From a virus: DNA of 60,474 bases. This document shows, one piece after another, positions 7,003 to 17,968 of this stretch. The stretch's first letter is position 1, and each line of letters begins with the position of its first letter. Under the pieces are notes generated by a model. The model was not told where the DNA came from and searched no databases. It saw nothing but the letters and a program-made list of their open reading frames with translations. A program made the position numbers and the translations under genes. The stretch is from IMG/VR virus record IMGVR_UViG_3300008267_000327, positions 1 to 60,474 of that record; one strand, written 5' to 3'.

Positions 7003-8733
7003 ATGGCAAACGGAAAAATATCATATACAGTAAGAGATTACGAAGGAATAAGAACAGAACTTTTTAATTATGTAAGAACATATCAAGAAACTGTTTTACA
7101 ATACGCCCAACAAAGGTCTTCTATTTATAACATTGCAAGAACATATGGATTAAAAATCCCCGGACTGAGACCATCCGTTTCTCTTGTGGATTTTTCAATT
7201 ACTGTTCCAGCATTTGGTGATAAAGAAGACGAAAGATATTTGGGTATTTTATTGAGAGGTTCTCAAGTAAGCGGTGCGGGACAAGTTTTTGAAAACTTAC
7301 ATGATATTGATTTCTCATCCCCTTATAACGCTGAAGGTGCTCCAAACAGATTAAAAATACCTAACTTTAATGGTAATGGTGTCCTTGTAAACTATACAAT
7401 TACTAAAAGAGAAGTTGTTATAAACGGAATAACTAAAGTTTTTAAAAGAACAATAACCGCGAATGATGTTAGGCCATTTTTTGAATTGTTTTTACCTGAA
7501 AAAAACGTTTTAGGAATTACAAGTGTATTACTCAAAAGTGGAACAAATTATACAAACACCCCAACATCTGCGGAGTTTTTAGGTTCTGATAATAGATGGT
7601 ATGAGGTCGACGCTTTGGCGGAAGATAGGATTTTTATAGAAGACCCAACAAAAGTTTCTGACCAACCAGGTATAAAAGTGGGTAAGTATATTCAAACAAG
7701 TAACAGGTTTATGTCTGAATTTACACCTGAAGGGTTTAAGAAAATTATTTTTGGTGGTGGAACAAACTCAGCGCAAGAAGCATTAAATCAATTTACATCA
7801 GTTGGTTCAACTTTAAACTTACAAAATTATTTTAATAATTTTGCTTTAGGTTCTACCTTAACACCTAATTCCACATTGTTCATTCAATATAGAATAGGTG
7901 GTGGACTGGCGACAAACCTCGGCGTCAATGTAATTAATCAGATTGGAACCGTTTCATTTTTTGTAAATGGACCTTCTGATGTTACAAACAATTCTGTTAT
8001 AAATTCTTTGAGATGTAATAATGTCACCGCCGCAATTGGAGGTGCTAATGCACCAACCACTGAGGAAGTTAGAAACTTTGTTTCATTTAACTTTGCGGCA
8101 CAGAAAAGAGCGGTAACCATACAAGATTATGAGGCACTTTTAAGAAACATGCCGGCACAATTTGGTGCACCTGCTAAAGTTGCGATTACAGAAAACAATA
8201 ATAAAATAGACATACAAATTTTATCTTACGATACATCAGGTAAATTAACTAATGTTGTATCTAATACATTAAAACAAAATATTGCAAACTATTTGTCAAA
8301 CTATAGAATGATGAATGACTACATTTCTGTTATGACTGCAGATGTGATAGACTTATCAGTAAACGTTTCTGTAGTTCTAAACGCGGCACAAAACTCAGGA
8401 CAAATCATTACTGATATAATAGATAATGTTTCAAATTATTTTGACCCACTGAATAGACAGATGGGTGAAAATGTTTATTTAGCGGAACTAAAAAGTATAA
8501 TACAAAGACAAAATGGGGTTGTAACAGTAACAGGTCTTGATGTGTTTAATAACGTCGGAGGTCAATATTCATCTTCTCAAACATCTATGACATATTTGGA
8601 CCCTGAAACAAGACAAATAAGACCAATTGATGATACTTTGTTCGCTCAACCAAACCAAATATATCAAATTAGGTATCCCGGAAAAGACATCAAAGTTTCT
8701 GTTAAGAATTTCCAATCTGTCTCTTTTTCATAA
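7003..8733 (+). CDS. baseplate wedge protein, gp6/J-like
   Basis: A 576-residue protein placed directly after the gp25 homologue. It would dimerise to build the inner baseplate ring. Seen: 'SYTVRDYEGIRTELFNYV' at the N-terminus, and a C-terminal half with 'AAQKRAVTIQDYEALLRNMP' and 'VYLAELKSIIQRQNGVV'. The latter two resemble the conserved 'v.T..DYe.l' and 'V..SdI...I..v.GV' stretches of the gpJ/gp6 baseplate family. Length is close to T4 gp6 (660 aa). Assignment rests on these motifs plus synteny. Confidence 0.82.
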   Translation: MANGKISYTVRDYEGIRTELFNYVRTYQETVLQYAQQRSSIYNIARTYGLKIPGLRPSVSLVDFSITVPAFGDKEDERYLGILLRGSQVSGAGQVFENLHDIDFSSPYNAEGAPNRLKIPNFNGNGVLVNYTITKREVVINGITKVFKRTITANDVRPFFELFLPEKNVLGITSVLLKSGTNYTNTPTSAEFLGSDNRWYEVDALAEDRIFIEDPTKVSDQPGIKVGKYIQTSNRFMSEFTPEGFKKIIFGGGTNSAQEALNQFTSVGSTLNLQNYFNNFALGSTLTPNSTLFIQYRIGGGLATNLGVNVINQIGTVSFFVNGPSDVTNNSVINSLRCNNVTAAIGGANAPTTEEVRNFVSFNFAAQKRAVTIQDYEALLRNMPAQFGAPAKVAITENNNKIDIQILSYDTSGKLTNVVSNTLKQNIANYLSNYRMMNDYISVMTADVIDLSVNVSVVLNAAQNSGQIITDIIDNVSNYFDPLNRQMGENVYLAELKSIIQRQNGVVTVTGLDVFNNVGGQYSSSQTSMTYLDPETRQIRPIDDTLFAQPNQIYQIRYPGKDIKVSVKNFQSVSFS

Positions 8734-8821
8734 CCAATTTATTTATTGAATTCCTCACCTATTTTTTAAGGTATAGTATTTGTAAAAATACGCCCTAAAC
8801 TATTTATTCAATAAAGACTCA
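8734..8821 (+). promoter_or_regulatory. promoter region with TATTTATT box and inverted repeats
   Basis: This 88-nt gap holds TATTTATT at 8801-8808, exactly 13 nt before ATG 8822. It also holds a 6-bp hairpin GTATTT/AAATAC at 8776-8791. A 10-bp inverted repeat TTTATTGAAT/ATTCAATAAA lies at 8742-8751 and 8806-8815, with the right arm overlapping the promoter box. The hairpin may terminate the upstream transcript weakly; the large repeat could be an operator or chance in AT-rich DNA. Confidence 0.45.
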
Positions 8822-11800
8822 ATGGGAATCTCACAAAGGATAAGAACCGAAATTGGTATCAACAAAACAATTAATGTAGAATTACAACAGGAATTCAATT
8901 ACCTTGAAATCCTTTCTCTGAAAATACAACAAGAAGAAGTTTATACAAAAGGTTGTTCAGACTACGGAGTAGTGGTCGGAAGAGTAACCGCAAACAATGG
9001 ATTTGGTATTCCAAATGCAAAAGTAACAGTTTTCATTCCGATTGATAATATCGATAGAACTAACGCTGAGATATTTTCAATATATCCATATGTAACCCCT
9101 GACGATAAGAATGAAGATGGATATAGATTCAACTTATTACCGTATGAGAAGTCATACACAAATCACGTTCCAACAGGGACATTTCCATCAAGATATGATT
9201 CACTAACAAATAAAACAGCAATCTACATTTATGACAAGTATTACAAATTTACTGTAAAGACAAATGAAAGTGGTGATTATATGATTATGGGTGTTCCACT
9301 TGGAGTTCAGGTTATTTTTATGGATTTGGACTTGTCAGACATGGGTGAATTTTCATTAACACCTCAAGATTTAGTTAGAATGGGAAGAGCAACAGAAGCT
9401 CAGGTTGCCGGGAATTCTTTCAAAGCTTCGAATAATCTTAACTCACTCCCTCAAATATTATCATTAAGGAAATCAATTGATGTTTCCCCATTATGGGGAG
9501 ACCCTAGTATTTGTCAAATTGCTATTAATAGGGTTGATTTTGACTTAAGAGATGATGCAAATATTGATATACAACCAACTTCCGTTTTCATGGGCTCAAT
9601 TGTTTCGTCTGTTGACAACAAAACAGTCAAAACGGGATGTAAGCCCGCAACAGAGATGGGAAATAATTGTAATTTAGTTGCGGGACCCGGACAAATACTA
9701 TGTATTAGACAAACAATATTTCAAGACTCGTATGGATTACCTGTATTAGAACAGTATAGATTTGATGGTGGGGACGACGTAATTGATACAGACGGTTCAT
9801 GGTTAGTTGATGTCCCAATGAACTTAGATTATGTAACCATCAACGAATTTGGAGAAAGAATATTATCAAACGACCCAAAAGTCGGTATACCAACAAAAGG
9901 TAAATATAGATTCAAAGTCAAATGGAAACAATCAGAGGATTTGGGAAGAAGTGTGGTAAGAGCAAATTATTTGGTTCCTAACATAAGAGAATATGGGTGG
10001 CAGAGTGCTGCTAATGACCCAAGATTATCTCCCGGTAGTCCACAGTATATAGAATTTATGAAATCTTACGCCTTTAGTTTAGATTGGTCTGATTATGTAT
10101 ATAGCACAGGGACAACTGCAGGCAGAAGAATCTTACAAAGTTTTGTAAATTGTGAAGATAGATTTTACCCTTTTGAATATAATAAGGTTTATACAGTTTC
10201 AAATTTTATTGACCAATACCACAAAGGGACAAATAGAGGTAGATTCATTGGTATAAAACAAATTACAGATTCTTCTTGTGATAGTGGAGTTTATAAATTC
10301 CCAACCAACGACGGTGTAAGAAACACAGATATTCTTTTCAGTTTCATTAATTTTTTATTAGGGATATATACATTGTTATTAATTGGTTTATTACCTTTAA
10401 TACACGTTTTGGCATTCATTTGGCCGGTATTGAAACTTTTATTTACATTTGTTTATACGATAATTGCGTGGTTTGTGTATTTTTTATGTAAATTGATAGA
10501 TTCGGTTCCGTTTGTTAGCGTTGATTGCCAAAGACCTATGAACCCAAGAGATTTTTTCAATCAAATTGGAGACCCATTCAAAAAAATATCGATACCGATA
10601 ATAACATATCCTGAGTGTGAGATGTGTGCTTGTCAGACAGAAGATGTTGAAACTGCAGACAATCCAGCAGCGACATTTCAACAAATGGCAGCACAAAACT
10701 CATCTCTTTCTTGTTTAATTGACACACAAAATCCAAATGCGTTTGGTAATATTGCCGACGAACAATACTGTATCGACAATACATTCCTTCTTCCTGTAAG
10801 TGGCGCTAGCTGCCAACTTGCAATAAACGAAAGTTGTAACTGTGCTCAATCATTCAACGGAGGTGTCGGTAAAATTATAATGGCTGGTAATGGAGAAAAC
10901 AAATATTGGAAAAGAACCCCTGCAGATATTTTAGGTAATTGTGGGTCAAATCGATATTATGCTCACTCCGAAGATTTAACTTTAGGAGAAAGATTAAATC
11001 TTTTTAATACTAAAGGTAAATATTTTAATAACTTACCCGGGAATGGGCCATATAATCCATTTGGAGGGTGGAACCAAATTAAGGTTCAGGTAAGACCGGA
11101 TTTACCTGCTAATAACAATAAGTCCCACTTTGACAATGTTATAGCGATTTTAGTCGATGAGGGTTGTAGTGAAAATTTTGCAACAGGAACTATTTTATCT
11201 TTCGATGATATATCCCAAACAAAGGATGCAAATATTTTAAGTGGTCAAAACATTACTTACATAAATAATGTTGGAGATGAAATTACTATAAAAACAGTTA
11301 CAGGGACACCAAAAAATGTTTCTAGTGTAACATATTCATTTGCTGACCCATCAGACTCTGCAGGTAATCGAGCGTTACAAACAATATACGCAGTTGACCA
11401 AACATCCGGAATAACACAATTAGTTATTGCAAAATCTGTGGGTAAGATAATAACATTTACACCACAATTACCACAAACAAATCAGTTACTGGATGGAGTA
11501 TATTCAAATTTAGTGTCGATAACAACTTCCCTTGGTCAAGGTGCAACTTTTAATGTAACAGTTAGTGGGGGTATTGTGGTGTCTGTTAGTTTGTCGAATT
11601 CAGGATATGACTATGAAGTTAACGACGAGTTGACAATATCAGGAAATTTATTCAGTGGCGTTAATGGTGGAGATGACATCATAATTTATGTTAATAGTGT
11701 CACCGCACAACAACTTGCCAACGTGGTCTTACAAAAGTTCCCAACAGATATTGAATATTTTCAAGTGATAACCGCAACGACATATGGTAATTTTATAAAT

Positions 11801-14389
11801 TTAAACCCCGTAATACCAACCGGAAAATACAACGACCCATCAAGACCAAATTATAATTCATTAAAATATAGGTTTACCGATAATTTTCAAGTTCAAATGG
11901 TCGAAAACTGGGTAGGTAATTATACCACTTTCATGGGGCGACCAGTACCGAGATTAATTTGGAACACTGACGATATATACAGACCAATATATGCGATGCC
12001 GGACCAAAAACAATTCTACGTTGTTTTTTTGATGAGAGGGGTTGACCCGAACTCAGCTAGACAAACAACTAAGATAGATGTCAGTAAATTATTCGGATAT
12101 GATTACGGGACTCATATTGTTACAGGAGATTACAAATTGAATATACCCATACAACCGGGACTAGTCTTACCAAGACACAACGAGATAAAATTTACAACAT
12201 CTACGAGTAAGGGAAGAAGTATATTTTTTGACTCTTACCTATATCAAACAACTTCATCCTTTACAGGGTTTACAAGTAACTTTGTTGCCAATTATTCCGC
12301 TTTGGATGCAAGCACTCTAAACACTGGATTAACCATTGGTTCGAATGGGTTCTTAGTGGATGATGCGGTCCCTTATACAAAGTTAGACACTTCTAAGATT
12401 GGAACATTAAATGGTTATGTTTGTGCAAACGAAGCAAATAATCTATTCGCCAAAAAATTATATTTTGATAATGACTCATATAAGTATGTTTGGAATGCGG
12501 GTCCGTATCAGGTACAAGACCACTGTACAGATGATAATGGAAATGTTTTTCATCTTACACCAACGTATCAGTTTGAACTAGATGATTATAGACCCGGTCT
12601 TGGTATCAATAGAGGTGGAGGACCAACGGGAAAACAACATAGAGGGTACTACACAAATGAATATCTCGAAGGAGGGTCATATTTTTATGTCCAAGGAGGA
12701 CAGGTCCGGACCTTTTCTCTTGGTAACTATAATTACTATAGTCCTGAGATTAACCCTGAATTTTTTATATATTTCTCCCCTGTTTATCCAACAGGAACGA
12801 CAACCACATTTCAAAACAATACTCAAAAAATTGTTATGAGAACTGACAGACTACCATCTTCATCTTGGAGAAATGACACACAAGGAAATAATACATTTTT
12901 ATTACATCAGAACAGAGGATTCTCATTTTTCTTTTATAATGACGACGGAACAATAGGTGCTAGTTATTTGAACCAAACTGTTGGATATACTTCAGGTGAC
13001 TTTACTGAAGATGCGGATAATCAATTTGAACAAAGTATACAAACTACATTTACCTGCTCAGGACTTGTCCCATTAAAATGTTACCAAGGAAATGGAGAAA
13101 CATTTGGAGTGAAAGCAATAGGAGATGATTGTTATACCAATCCGAGTATCGTTAGGAATGGATGTTACGTTTTTGTTGACAAAGCAATTGTTAGATTAAT
13201 CAAAGATTTTAAAGCCTTAGGTGAGTGGAAAACAAGATTTAAAGTTAATATGGCGGCATGTAGAGGGTTGTTTGGTCACACTTTCTATAATAATTGGATT
13301 AATGGAACTTTATTCATGCCACCACTAAAAAACAATAGATTTTTTACAAGACCATCGGGAACCTCCTCAGGTAATAGACCATTCAATAAGTTTTGCAAAG
13401 ATATTGCAGTATTACAGGATGGAACAAATAGTTTCTTCTATAGGTCTTCACCATACACAGGAACAAAATTTGTAGGAAAAGCAGCACCATCTAATTCTAG
13501 AAACTCACTTCAACTACTTTATCCCACAACAATTATGGATATGGGTCCAAGAGATGAGTTTGGATATGAACTAACACTATCTGAGAATTACTTTGGTTAT
13601 AACATGAATAAAATGAAACAAACTTCTTACCAAGATGTTTCTAACATTTTGAACTTATTTTTAATATCAAGACAAATAAGTGCGAGTTTTTGGGCTAAAC
13701 TTTTTACCGCAGGAGATGCCTCTGTTGCCACTTTCTTTTCAAGACCCAAAAGAAGATTCGATGGGGATTATGCTCAAGCAATATCTATTAATTCTGAACT
13801 TGGTGTTGAAGAATTTGATTTCGAAACATATGATTATAGCACCGGTTCTACAACAGGTCAAAATACTTTTTATTTAGGTGATAGATTGATTGGTATATTT
13901 TTCTCGTCTGACACACAAACAAGAGATTTCGTTTCCCCAAGAAGAATTATTAGAAATGACTCTGTATTACCGGGAGTTTATGACAACCTTCCTATTTTCA
14001 GTCAAGAAGTGCCTATGTATAAATGGGGTATAAATTTTTCTAACGACAGTAATTCTATTTTTGGTAATGAAAAGAATGATTGGAAAACCTCAGGCTCAGA
14101 CATACAAAAATTTAAATACCAATCTTTAGACAGAACTAATATTCTGTATAATTATTTTATGGGTTATTTGAATCTTCCTATAGGACAGAACGGATATATT
14201 TTCAACCTAAGAGACATAGGTGGTAATAATTACATTTTTGAAGGAGACCAAACTCCCGGACAAGTTCTTGTTAATCCAAGTTCCAGATACACTGTGGGTG
14301 CACCGTATTATTTCTATTTCGGTCTTTACAGGGGTAATAATGCGCTCGATAAATTTAATATAAAATACTTAGGATTTGAAACTTTATAA
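8822..14389 (+). CDS. giant structural protein (1855 aa) with carboxypeptidase-like N-terminal domain and central hydrophobic segment
   Basis: The largest gene of the window, inside the baseplate cluster, so most likely a baseplate or tail protein. Seen: an N-terminal domain around residues 45-180 with 'GRVTANNGFGIPNAKVTVF' and 'FTVKTNESGDYMIMGVPLG', the pattern of carboxypeptidase-regulatory (CnaB-like) beta sandwiches. At residues 505-563 comes an almost uninterrupted hydrophobic stretch, long enough for two or three membrane spans, and right after it a cysteine cluster 'CEMCAC'. The remaining 1250 residues are Gly/Asn/Thr-rich beta-type sequence with scattered cysteines. The start ATG follows a TATTTATT box by 13 nt. 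The 3' end overlaps the next gene by 14 nt. No enzymatic motif is visible. I do not recognise a close T4 counterpart. Confidence 0.8.
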   Translation: MGISQRIRTEIGINKTINVELQQEFNYLEILSLKIQQEEVYTKGCSDYGVVVGRVTANNGFGIPNAKVTVFIPIDNIDRTNAEIFSIYPYVTPDDKNEDGYRFNLLPYEKSYTNHVPTGTFPSRYDSLTNKTAIYIYDKYYKFTVKTNESGDYMIMGVPLGVQVIFMDLDLSDMGEFSLTPQDLVRMGRATEAQVAGNSFKASNNLNSLPQILSLRKSIDVSPLWGDPSICQIAINRVDFDLRDDANIDIQPTSVFMGSIVSSVDNKTVKTGCKPATEMGNNCNLVAGPGQILCIRQTIFQDSYGLPVLEQYRFDGGDDVIDTDGSWLVDVPMNLDYVTINEFGERILSNDPKVGIPTKGKYRFKVKWKQSEDLGRSVVRANYLVPNIREYGWQSAANDPRLSPGSPQYIEFMKSYAFSLDWSDYVYSTGTTAGRRILQSFVNCEDRFYPFEYNKVYTVSNFIDQYHKGTNRGRFIGIKQITDSSCDSGVYKFPTNDGVRNTDILFSFINFLLGIYTLLLIGLLPLIHVLAFIWPVLKLLFTFVYTIIAWFVYFLCKLIDSVPFVSVDCQRPMNPRDFFNQIGDPFKKISIPIITYPECEMCACQTEDVETADNPAATFQQMAAQNSSLSCLIDTQNPNAFGNIADEQYCIDNTFLLPVSGASCQLAINESCNCAQSFNGGVGKIIMAGNGENKYWKRTPADILGNCGSNRYYAHSEDLTLGERLNLFNTKGKYFNNLPGNGPYNPFGGWNQIKVQVRPDLPANNNKSHFDNVIAILVDEGCSENFATGTILSFDDISQTKDANILSGQNITYINNVGDEITIKTVTGTPKNVSSVTYSFADPSDSAGNRALQTIYAVDQTSGITQLVIAKSVGKIITFTPQLPQTNQLLDGVYSNLVSITTSLGQGATFNVTVSGGIVVSVSLSNSGYDYEVNDELTISGNLFSGVNGGDDIIIYVNSVTAQQLANVVLQKFPTDIEYFQVITATTYGNFINLNPVIPTGKYNDPSRPNYNSLKYRFTDNFQVQMVENWVGNYTTFMGRPVPRLIWNTDDIYRPIYAMPDQKQFYVVFLMRGVDPNSARQTTKIDVSKLFGYDYGTHIVTGDYKLNIPIQPGLVLPRHNEIKFTTSTSKGRSIFFDSYLYQTTSSFTGFTSNFVANYSALDASTLNTGLTIGSNGFLVDDAVPYTKLDTSKIGTLNGYVCANEANNLFAKKLYFDNDSYKYVWNAGPYQVQDHCTDDNGNVFHLTPTYQFELDDYRPGLGINRGGGPTGKQHRGYYTNEYLEGGSYFYVQGGQVRTFSLGNYNYYSPEINPEFFIYFSPVYPTGTTTTFQNNTQKIVMRTDRLPSSSWRNDTQGNNTFLLHQNRGFSFFFYNDDGTIGASYLNQTVGYTSGDFTEDADNQFEQSIQTTFTCSGLVPLKCYQGNGETFGVKAIGDDCYTNPSIVRNGCYVFVDKAIVRLIKDFKALGEWKTRFKVNMAACRGLFGHTFYNNWINGTLFMPPLKNNRFFTRPSGTSSGNRPFNKFCKDIAVLQDGTNSFFYRSSPYTGTKFVGKAAPSNSRNSLQLLYPTTIMDMGPRDEFGYELTLSENYFGYNMNKMKQTSYQDVSNILNLFLISRQISASFWAKLFTAGDASVATFFSRPKRRFDGDYAQAISINSELGVEEFDFETYDYSTGSTTGQNTFYLGDRLIGIFFSSDTQTRDFVSPRRIIRNDSVLPGVYDNLPIFSQEVPMYKWGINFSNDSNSIFGNEKNDWKTSGSDIQKFKYQSLDRTNILYNYFMGYLNLPIGQNGYIFNLRDIGGNNYIFEGDQTPGQVLVNPSSRYTVGAPYYFYFGLYRGNNALDKFNIKYLGFETL

Positions 14390-16088
14390 TTTCAGGATTA
14401 TACCAAGCCAACTTAAGTATAAGTCAGCACCTTCTGTTGACCAAAACATTGTATTGTCATTAGATAACACACAAAAGGTTGGGATTGAATATGATAGAAT
14501 TAGAACTCTAAATTTGGCAGAAGTTTACGAACAGGAAAGACAAGAAAGCACAATATTTAGACCCACATTCAACGTTAATTTTTTATATTTCAACGCATAC
14601 ACTGGCACAACTAATTATATTCCTTTCCGAAATAATCTTTATTTTACCGCACCAGAAGTATCTGCATTGAACAACACATGGGTTGGATACCCACAATATT
14701 ATGAATTTGATTTTTTTAGACCTGATGTTATAGATGGTCACATACAATATAAAACTAAAAGTGCATTCACATATAATTGGACATACTATCTAAGTTATGC
14801 TTATAATAATAACTATGATAAAATGTTGACACATAGTTTGAATAATAGTAGTCTTGTTTGGCAAGCTAAAAGGGGTATACCATTTAGAGTCAGACCAATA
14901 AGTATAAACGGGGACCCACTAATTTCTTTTGAGTGTATAAGCCCACACGGTTTACAAGTTGCGGAGTCCGTAGAACTATCTATTGGATATGGACCAACGA
15001 ACGACAAAATATTCGAAGTTTATTCTTTGGGTAATGGAAAATTTGATAGTGAAAAAAATGTATTCAACATATATGATATAGGATACACAGGAAACACATT
15101 TTCCAACGGGAAAAAAGGGACTTTCAAAAGAGTAACAAATCCTGAAAATTTGGAGGAAACAACGTCAAAATATTACGTAAGAGAACACAAATTACTTACA
15201 AATATTGATGACTTAATTATTAATAAAACCGGTTTTGAGAAAAATGGTTTTTTAGAAAAAAGTCAAATAACTTTAAGTTCTATTACCCCCGACTTTAAGA
15301 CTAAAATCACAAGAAGAAGTAGTAGTAATACATACAGTATAACCGCATCCAAAGACATAGATTTGAATATTTTATTGGACAATCAAAAAAGACCAATAAC
15401 TCAGTTATTTTTAACTATAGTAAACAAAGGATATTCTGGTTATTTCAATAAACCTTTGAATAACAGTGCGATTAAAGAAGGTTGGTTATTTAATATTAGT
15501 AATGTTACAACACCTTATTGGGCCGATAGTAATTCCTCAGTATATACTGACATTCCAACATCATCTTATACTTTGACAGACATAAGTGGAAACACAAAAA
15601 CTTTTCATTACAATCAAGATTTGAAAGAGGGCGATGTTCTATTAGGTGCTTTTTGTGAATGGAATGATTACGACCAAACAGAGAGAGTAATTTCTGAGTA
15701 TTATCATAAGATAAATTTTAATCAGGATGTTTTTCAAACAAGCGATACACCAAGTGAAAATACTAATGGATATTATTATAGTCCACACATGATGATGAAA
15801 ATTAGAGATTTTGCGGACACTATAGAAACAGGAGATATAAATAATATTGACCAAGTTCCGGGATACTCTTTTTTTTCAGAGTCTGACCAAGAGTTCAGAT
15901 GGAGAGATTTATATACATATGGTTTTATTGATGAGTTAGGTAATGGTGTTGACTATCCATACCTTAATAATTGTCATTATCCTTTCACTAATACTATTTT
16001 CAGATTGATACCTGAAGGTTTGGATAGTAATGGTGAATTAATGGGATTAAATATACCAACAAAACCTTTAATAGATGGATGCGAATAA
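14376..16088 (+). CDS. uncharacterised tail/baseplate structural protein
   Basis: A 570-residue protein translated from TTG 14376, overlapping the giant gene by 14 nt, and itself overlapping the next gene by 14 nt. It is rich in Asn, Tyr, Phe and Thr with no membrane segment, signal peptide or catalytic motif, as in phage tail beta structures. The tight coupling by overlaps suggests stoichiometric expression with its neighbours. I do not recognise a family. Role is inferred from location in the baseplate/adhesin operon. Confidence 0.78.
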   Translation: MKLYNFRIIPSQLKYKSAPSVDQNIVLSLDNTQKVGIEYDRIRTLNLAEVYEQERQESTIFRPTFNVNFLYFNAYTGTTNYIPFRNNLYFTAPEVSALNNTWVGYPQYYEFDFFRPDVIDGHIQYKTKSAFTYNWTYYLSYAYNNNYDKMLTHSLNNSSLVWQAKRGIPFRVRPISINGDPLISFECISPHGLQVAESVELSIGYGPTNDKIFEVYSLGNGKFDSEKNVFNIYDIGYTGNTFSNGKKGTFKRVTNPENLEETTSKYYVREHKLLTNIDDLIINKTGFEKNGFLEKSQITLSSITPDFKTKITRRSSSNTYSITASKDIDLNILLDNQKRPITQLFLTIVNKGYSGYFNKPLNNSAIKEGWLFNISNVTTPYWADSNSSVYTDIPTSSYTLTDISGNTKTFHYNQDLKEGDVLLGAFCEWNDYDQTERVISEYYHKINFNQDVFQTSDTPSENTNGYYYSPHMMMKIRDFADTIETGDINNIDQVPGYSFFSESDQEFRWRDLYTYGFIDELGNGVDYPYLNNCHYPFTNTIFRLIPEGLDSNGELMGLNIPTKPLIDGCE

Positions 16089-16881
16089 TTTGAGAATAAG
16101 ATTAGATAACACAAATAATAAAGAACTTACAATCCCTGTTGAGATTAACTGGGATTTTTGTGGTCAGGACCAATCAATTGATTTATATGAGGACGAAGTT
16201 GTAAAAGAGGTGATAGGGATTGGATATGACTTCGAAGTTCAGAGGTTTCCACACGATATAGACCCGATTACAAAAAAAACCGAAATTAATTATGAATTCT
16301 ATTTTTACTCGGGAGGTTCACTGACCTCAACAACAAGTTGGCATAATAGCTATTTGACTGAGGGAATCACCACAAAAAATATATATTACTTCGAAAATGA
16401 TTTTACAAGGTCTTTTTTCAAACTTGACCTCTACGATAGTGTGGACGATAAAAGACAAACAAATTATATCACAGTCATTATACCAACTCAACAGGGATAT
16501 AAAACAGATGCGGTTCTTAACACAACACCTGTTAAAATAAAAATACCAAAGTTCACATTAGACTATGTAGGGGACAAGGAAGGGTTTTTCATTTACTGGT
16601 TAAAAAAATTACAATTTTTGAATATCAATACTTTCTATATGACCGCAAAGTTCTACAATGCAAGTCTCGGGATTTTTACTAAAATGATGAACACCCCACA
16701 AGGTTCACTACCCCCGAGTCAAACATTTAATTTTGACTCAATAAAGTATTTCTATTACAAAGTAGTATTTGATTACACGAACAAAACATATAGGATTTTC
16801 AGATTTGACCCTGTCACAAACGTAGAGGAAAGGGTTGGGACAACTACACCCATAACTTGGTATGAATATGTAAACCCTTAA
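16075..16881 (+). CDS. uncharacterised tail/baseplate structural protein
   Basis: A 268-residue protein starting at ATG 16075 within the end of the preceding frame. It has the same aromatic, Asn/Thr-rich composition as its neighbours, with many 'FYF' and 'YYF' strands, and ends in 'PITWYEYVNP'. No recognised domain. It is followed by the PKD-containing gene after 2 nt. Likely a virion protein of the tail tip, by location only. Confidence 0.75.
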   Translation: MDANNLRIRLDNTNNKELTIPVEINWDFCGQDQSIDLYEDEVVKEVIGIGYDFEVQRFPHDIDPITKKTEINYEFYFYSGGSLTSTTSWHNSYLTEGITTKNIYYFENDFTRSFFKLDLYDSVDDKRQTNYITVIIPTQQGYKTDAVLNTTPVKIKIPKFTLDYVGDKEGFFIYWLKKLQFLNINTFYMTAKFYNASLGIFTKMMNTPQGSLPPSQTFNFDSIKYFYYKVVFDYTNKTYRIFRFDPVTNVEERVGTTTPITWYEYVNP

Positions 16882-16883
16882 AA

Positions 16884-17966
16884 ATGGATTATTATAATAT
16901 AATAATATCACCTGAGACAATTAAAAGTGATTTAGTAGATGTCACATATTCCGGAGGAACGGTTGGGGTGTATTCTGCTATGACGCAAGTTATTACTGGA
17001 GGACCTGAAAGAACTTCTTTATTGACAGGACTAACAATTCCTATATTAATAAGAGAGACTATTAATGATATGGGATACTACGACCCATTCGATGGTGCAA
17101 TTTTACAACAGGATGTTGTAACAAATTTTTTATTTTCGTCAACAACAAATAGTCCATATGAGGTTTTTGTCTATAACACATCGAGTGAGATAAATAAATT
17201 TTTGGAGTTATCAACTTATTTGGTTGATTGGGGTGACGGGACTTCAAAACAAAGAATTACGGGGTTTACACCCAACTACGTGAGACACCAATATCCAAAC
17301 TCATCTAGTGGTTATACAATAACATTAGAACAAACTAATCCTTGGGGATTAACAAAAGTTGAAAAAAATATTACCTTACCTTATAGTAATATTACAATAC
17401 GTAATCCTAAAGGGACTGCATATTTTTTACCCGGGAATGGTAATTGGTCTGCAACACCAATAAGTTATAATTATATTTTTTCGGGTGATTCAGAAAATAA
17501 TGTTAATTCACAAATATCGTCTAATAGTGTAATAGTCCCATATTATGTTTCAGGACAAACTAAGTCAAGACTTAAAGACTTTGAACAATATGGTTCGATA
17601 AAATATCCGGCACCCGGAGTCCCTGTTATAAAAAACCGAGAAATATTTGGTATTATAAATAATATTACACCAACTTATACCGGATATACTATACAAGGAA
17701 TAGATTATTACGATTATTCAGATGGAACTAGTATATTTTTTGCAAGTTCATCCGGATTAACGTCTGACAATATTACTGCGGAACCCATAACAAAAAGAGA
17801 GGTTTTAATAAATGTTATCGACCAACCACAAATTCAAACTAATGTGTATATTGAAAGGGGTAAAAATAGTGCATACGAAAGAATTCAAAGGTTGGGTGAG
17901 GTTGATAATGTTGGTGATTTGGTAAATTACGGATATGGATTTTTCAATGTTGAAAAGAAGATATAA
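16884..17966 (+). CDS. tail protein with PKD-like domain
   Basis: This 360-residue protein contains a PKD-like beta sandwich around residues 105-165: 'TYLVDWGDGTSKQRITGF' followed by 'YVRHQYPNSSSGYTITL'. The WGDGT plus later HxYxxxGxYxV pattern is diagnostic of PKD domains, which mediate protein-protein or carbohydrate contact. No signal peptide, as expected for an intracellularly assembled virion part. The C-terminal 200 residues are not recognised. It ends 23 nt before the next gene, and that gap holds a TATTTATA box. A structural or receptor-contact role is inferred. Confidence 0.72.
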   Translation: MDYYNIIISPETIKSDLVDVTYSGGTVGVYSAMTQVITGGPERTSLLTGLTIPILIRETINDMGYYDPFDGAILQQDVVTNFLFSSTTNSPYEVFVYNTSSEINKFLELSTYLVDWGDGTSKQRITGFTPNYVRHQYPNSSSGYTITLEQTNPWGLTKVEKNITLPYSNITIRNPKGTAYFLPGNGNWSATPISYNYIFSGDSENNVNSQISSNSVIVPYYVSGQTKSRLKDFEQYGSIKYPAPGVPVIKNREIFGIINNITPTYTGYTIQGIDYYDYSDGTSIFFASSSGLTSDNITAEPITKREVLINVIDQPQIQTNVYIERGKNSAYERIQRLGEVDNVGDLVNYGYGFFNVEKKI

Positions 17967-17968
17967 AC

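Noticed and set aside
12582-12839. 85-codon frame inside the giant structural gene
   Set aside because: It is an out-of-frame shadow with no start context and no support against a clearly coding host frame.
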